Source: Sphingomonas paeninsulae
Lineage (GTDB): Bacteria > Pseudomonadota > Alphaproteobacteria > Sphingomonadales > Sphingomonadaceae
Direction: 5' to 3'
Assembly: GCF_003660165.1 (NCBI RefSeq)
Contig: NZ_CP032829.1
Coordinates: 310,001 to 374,000 of the forward strand
DNA length: 64,000 bases
The position numbers were made by a program, and so were the translations under genes. Shown here piece by piece: positions 62,194-64,000 of this stretch (position 1 is its first letter; each line of letters starts with the position of its first letter). The notes beneath the pieces were generated by a model. That model saw only the letters and a list, made by a program, of their open reading frames with translations, was not told the origin of the DNA and searched no databases.

Positions 62194-63144
62194 TTAGGCT
62201 GCGAAACTAGGCCGTCGATACATCAGGCGACGTCCACCGATGCCGCGTAGGACCTGATCGGTGCGGGCCGTGTCATCAACGCCACGAGCAATGCGGTTGC
62301 TGTAGCGAAAGTCGAACTCTGCCAGATAGCGGTGCAAATGCTGCTTGCCGCAATGCTGATAGATGCCCTTCATGCCGCGCTTGAAGATGCTGAAAAAGCC
62401 CTCGACGGTGTTGGTGAAGGCTTCACCGCGAACATACTCTTCCTTGCCGTGGCTTACGACCTGATGGTCCGCGTAGTCGCGGCCAAGGGTGCGATAGAGC
62501 AACAGTTCGTCGGTCATCAGGCGGGCTTCGGCTGCAAGATTGTTGCGAACGATTGGGCCGATTTCTTCGATGCGGATGTTCTCGACAACACGCGAACGAG
62601 CTACGCCGGTTTCGCGGTCAACGAGCGTCACGACCTTCATCTTGTGGTGAGCGCCACCGCGCTTCTGTTCCTTGGAAGGGTCGCGACCGATGAAAGTCTC
62701 ATCAACCTCAACCATGCCACCGTTCGCGCCAAGGTCGGCGTTGTCATCTTCGCGCATTGCTTCGCGGATACGGTGGAACATGAACCATGCAGTTTTGTAC
62801 GTCACGCCAAGCATACGATGAAGCTGGTGAGCGCTCATACCCTTCTTGCTGGACGATAGCAGGAAGGTCGCGAGCAACCACTTATTCAACGGAACCTTGC
62901 TGCGCTCGAACAGGGTGGCAACCGTCACCGAGTACTGCTTGCGGCAATCGTTGCACTGGATAACGCCAGCACGGATCGCGCCGTCTGGATGGGCCTTGGT
63001 TGCCTTGCCGCGCTGCGCAGGAAGCCGCTGCGCTTTAAACGAACCACAATGCGGGCAATACGGACCCTGCGGCCAACGCAGAGCTTCAAGATGCTCGCGG
63101 GCTTTGTCTGGATCTGTGAAGTGCGGGGCGGTGAAATTCGTCAT
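62194..63144 (-). CDS. IS1595-family transposase
   Basis: A 316-residue transposase of the ISXO2-like class. The N-terminal zinc-binding part has CPHCGS and CNDCRKQYS; HQLHRMLGVTYKTAWFMFHR is the helix-turn-helix; the catalytic core runs from MVEVDETFIG through LMTDELLLYRTLG to TNTVEGFFSIFKRGMKG, giving the Asp, Asp and acidic/Asn positions of the family. Full length and intact, so it may be active. Confidence 0.94.
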   Translation of the reverse strand: MTNFTAPHFTDPDKAREHLEALRWPQGPYCPHCGSFKAQRLPAQRGKATKAHPDGAIRAGVIQCNDCRKQYSVTVATLFERSKVPLNKWLLATFLLSSSKKGMSAHQLHRMLGVTYKTAWFMFHRIREAMREDDNADLGANGGMVEVDETFIGRDPSKEQKRGGAHHKMKVVTLVDRETGVARSRVVENIRIEEIGPIVRNNLAAEARLMTDELLLYRTLGRDYADHQVVSHGKEEYVRGEAFTNTVEGFFSIFKRGMKGIYQHCGKQHLHRYLAEFDFRYSNRIARGVDDTARTDQVLRGIGGRRLMYRRPSFAA

Positions 63145-63167
63145 GCACTCTCACTAGGGTGTGAGGG

Positions 63168-63193
63168 GGTGCTTTGTCAAGTATATAATCGCC
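63168..63193. repeat. Right terminal inverted repeat
   Basis: Complement of the left end (26 bp, one mismatch), followed directly by the second AAGATTGT copy at 63194-63201. Confidence 0.93.
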
Positions 63194-63213
63194 AAGATTG
63201 TTGCGCGGGTCGC

Positions 63214-64000
63214 TTAGCGAGGCATGTTCGTAGGCAACAGTTCTGCGCTCGCCGCTCGCTGGGATTTAACCTCTGTCACTGCGGCGGCGGCGCGGTCGAT
63301 GCGCTCGTTCCAGTCGGGGTGCGTGCCGTCGGACGGCGCGCCGGAACCTGCTCGCTCGCCGAGCCGCATCCAGAACGGTACGATCGCATCCACGTCATAA
63401 CCAGCGCGGGCGACCAGCCAGACAGCCATTCGATCGGCCTCAAACTCGGTCTTGCGAATTTGAGTGTCCCGTTTTCCCAGCTTGGCGAAAAGCCCACGGG
63501 CTGTATTTTCTGTATCGAGGCGCAAGGGGTGGTGGAGAATATTATGCGCCAGTTCATGCGCGATGATCGTGGCGAGTTCATCGTCATTGGCAGCAAAATC
63601 CACCAGTGAACCCGATATCTGGACATAGTGGCCGTCCGCCTCCGCGTTCAGGCTTTTGCCGGTCACGATCTCTATCCGTGACGAACAACCGGTCACGCCG
63701 GTCAATTCAACCGTTCTCGATACCTTTCCGCGGAGGATGCGAAGGACCAGTGGCGGCCTCAGCAGCGCAGAATCGATCATAGCCTGTGTCTTGGCTGTTG
63801 CGTCATAGCTGGCCCGCGGCGGCAACTCACGGGGAGTCGGTGCACCGTCGATTTCAAGCACAATATCGCCTGCTTTCAATCCTGCTCGGTCAGCGGTTCC
63901 ACCAGCAACCACGGCTTGCACCATAGGTCGGCGATCGAGCGCGTCCCCCTGGGCAACAGCGGGGCGCGCAAATGGTTCATATTGCGCAAGCGTCTGAATC
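63214..64000 (-). CDS. M48-family metallopeptidase with PDZ-like domain (5' end outside window)
   Basis: The frame is open to the right window edge, giving ~260 visible residues. A PDZ-like segment (ADRAGLKAGDIVLEIDG) comes first, then the peptidase part with the HExxH motif in TIIAHELAHNILHH, the third ligand region TEFEADRMAVWLVARAGYD and HPDWNERID. Such proteins are envelope zinc proteases in sphingomonads. The transposon inserted 12 bases beyond its stop. Confidence 0.88.
   Translation of the reverse strand, partial: IQTLAQYEPFARPAVAQGDALDRRPMVQAVVAGGTADRAGLKAGDIVLEIDGAPTPRELPPRASYDATAKTQAMIDSALLRPPLVLRILRGKVSRTVELTGVTGCSSRIEIVTGKSLNAEADGHYVQISGSLVDFAANDDELATIIAHELAHNILHHPLRLDTENTARGLFAKLGKRDTQIRKTEFEADRMAVWLVARAGYDVDAIVPFWMRLGERAGSGAPSDGTHPDWNERIDRAAAAVTEVKSQRAASAELLPTNMPR

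Larger units (their letters stand above)
60778..63193. mobile_element. 2416 bp IS1595-family transposon with passenger genes
   Basis: Both ends carry a 26 bp inverted repeat (60778-60803 and 63168-63193, starting GGCGATTATATAC, one mismatch), flanked by the exact 8 bp duplication AAGATTGT. The IS1595-family transposase (62194-63144) fills less than half of the element. The rest carries an ORF starting in the left repeat, a HEPN-like gene, a 42-residue gene and a Cas2-like gene, plus two hairpin regions. The element is inserted between the POT transporter and M48 peptidase genes. Confidence 0.95.

Overview
The window looks like a chromosome segment of an alphaproteobacterium, most likely a sphingomonad (order Sphingomonadales). 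The support is a CcrM-type adenine methyltransferase with GANTC sites upstream, a three-gene pntA1-pntA2-pntB operon with an aa3-oxidase subunit IV-like leader gene, a DUF1272 protein, and a sphingomonad-type winged-helix regulator. The genus cannot be fixed from the sequence alone.

Layout. 1-2063 holds the end of a cell-surface protein gene and a frame-broken acyltransferase gene. A tRNA-Val(UAC) gene at 2064-2139 is the insertion site of a complete-looking 43.4 kb prophage, bounded by exact 48 bp repeats at 2092-2139 and 45456-45503. The prophage encodes a podovirus-like particle. From left to right it has: a leftward integration and recombination arm (integrase, excisionase, a degenerate second recombinase, GapR-like protein, SMC-like ATPase, Sak4-like ATPase, RecE-like nuclease); a LexA/CI-type repressor co-transcribed with a secreted protein; a rightward replication arm (Cro-like protein, SF2 helicase, VRR-NUC nuclease, adenine methyltransferase, VapE-type primase-helicase); a short leftward operon; an origin- or packaging-like repeat cluster; and the packaging, head, tail, ejection and lysis genes, ending in a tailspike with Ig-like and SGNH esterase domains. 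A 15 bp palindrome, AGCACA-N3-TGTGCT, recurs in the regulatory regions and is the likely repressor operator.

Right of attR lies a decayed stretch (45.5-47.2 kb): a MarR-like regulator, fused fragments of flgF and motB, and a membrane-protein remnant broken by a 16 bp tandem duplication. Then comes a housekeeping block: pnt operon, sigma-54-type response regulator, folP, ccrM, rnhB, thiD fused to a VOC domain, a DUF1272 gene, glmM, a dicarboxylate-type symporter and a POT peptide transporter.

At 60778-63193 there is a precisely delimited 2416 bp transposon with 26 bp inverted ends and a perfect 8 bp target duplication. Its IS1595-family transposase travels with passenger genes: a HEPN-like protein with an Rx4H motif, a 42-residue protein divergent from it, a Cas2/VapD-like protein, and an ORF that starts inside the inverted repeat. 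This is the most novel-looking unit in the window. An M48 peptidase gene runs off the right edge.

Six reading frames (acyltransferase, small terminase, a virion protein, the giant ejection protein, the response regulator, the symporter) are broken in the same way: each is restored by adding one base to a G or C run. This points to homopolymer deletions in the read data rather than six independent pseudogenes.
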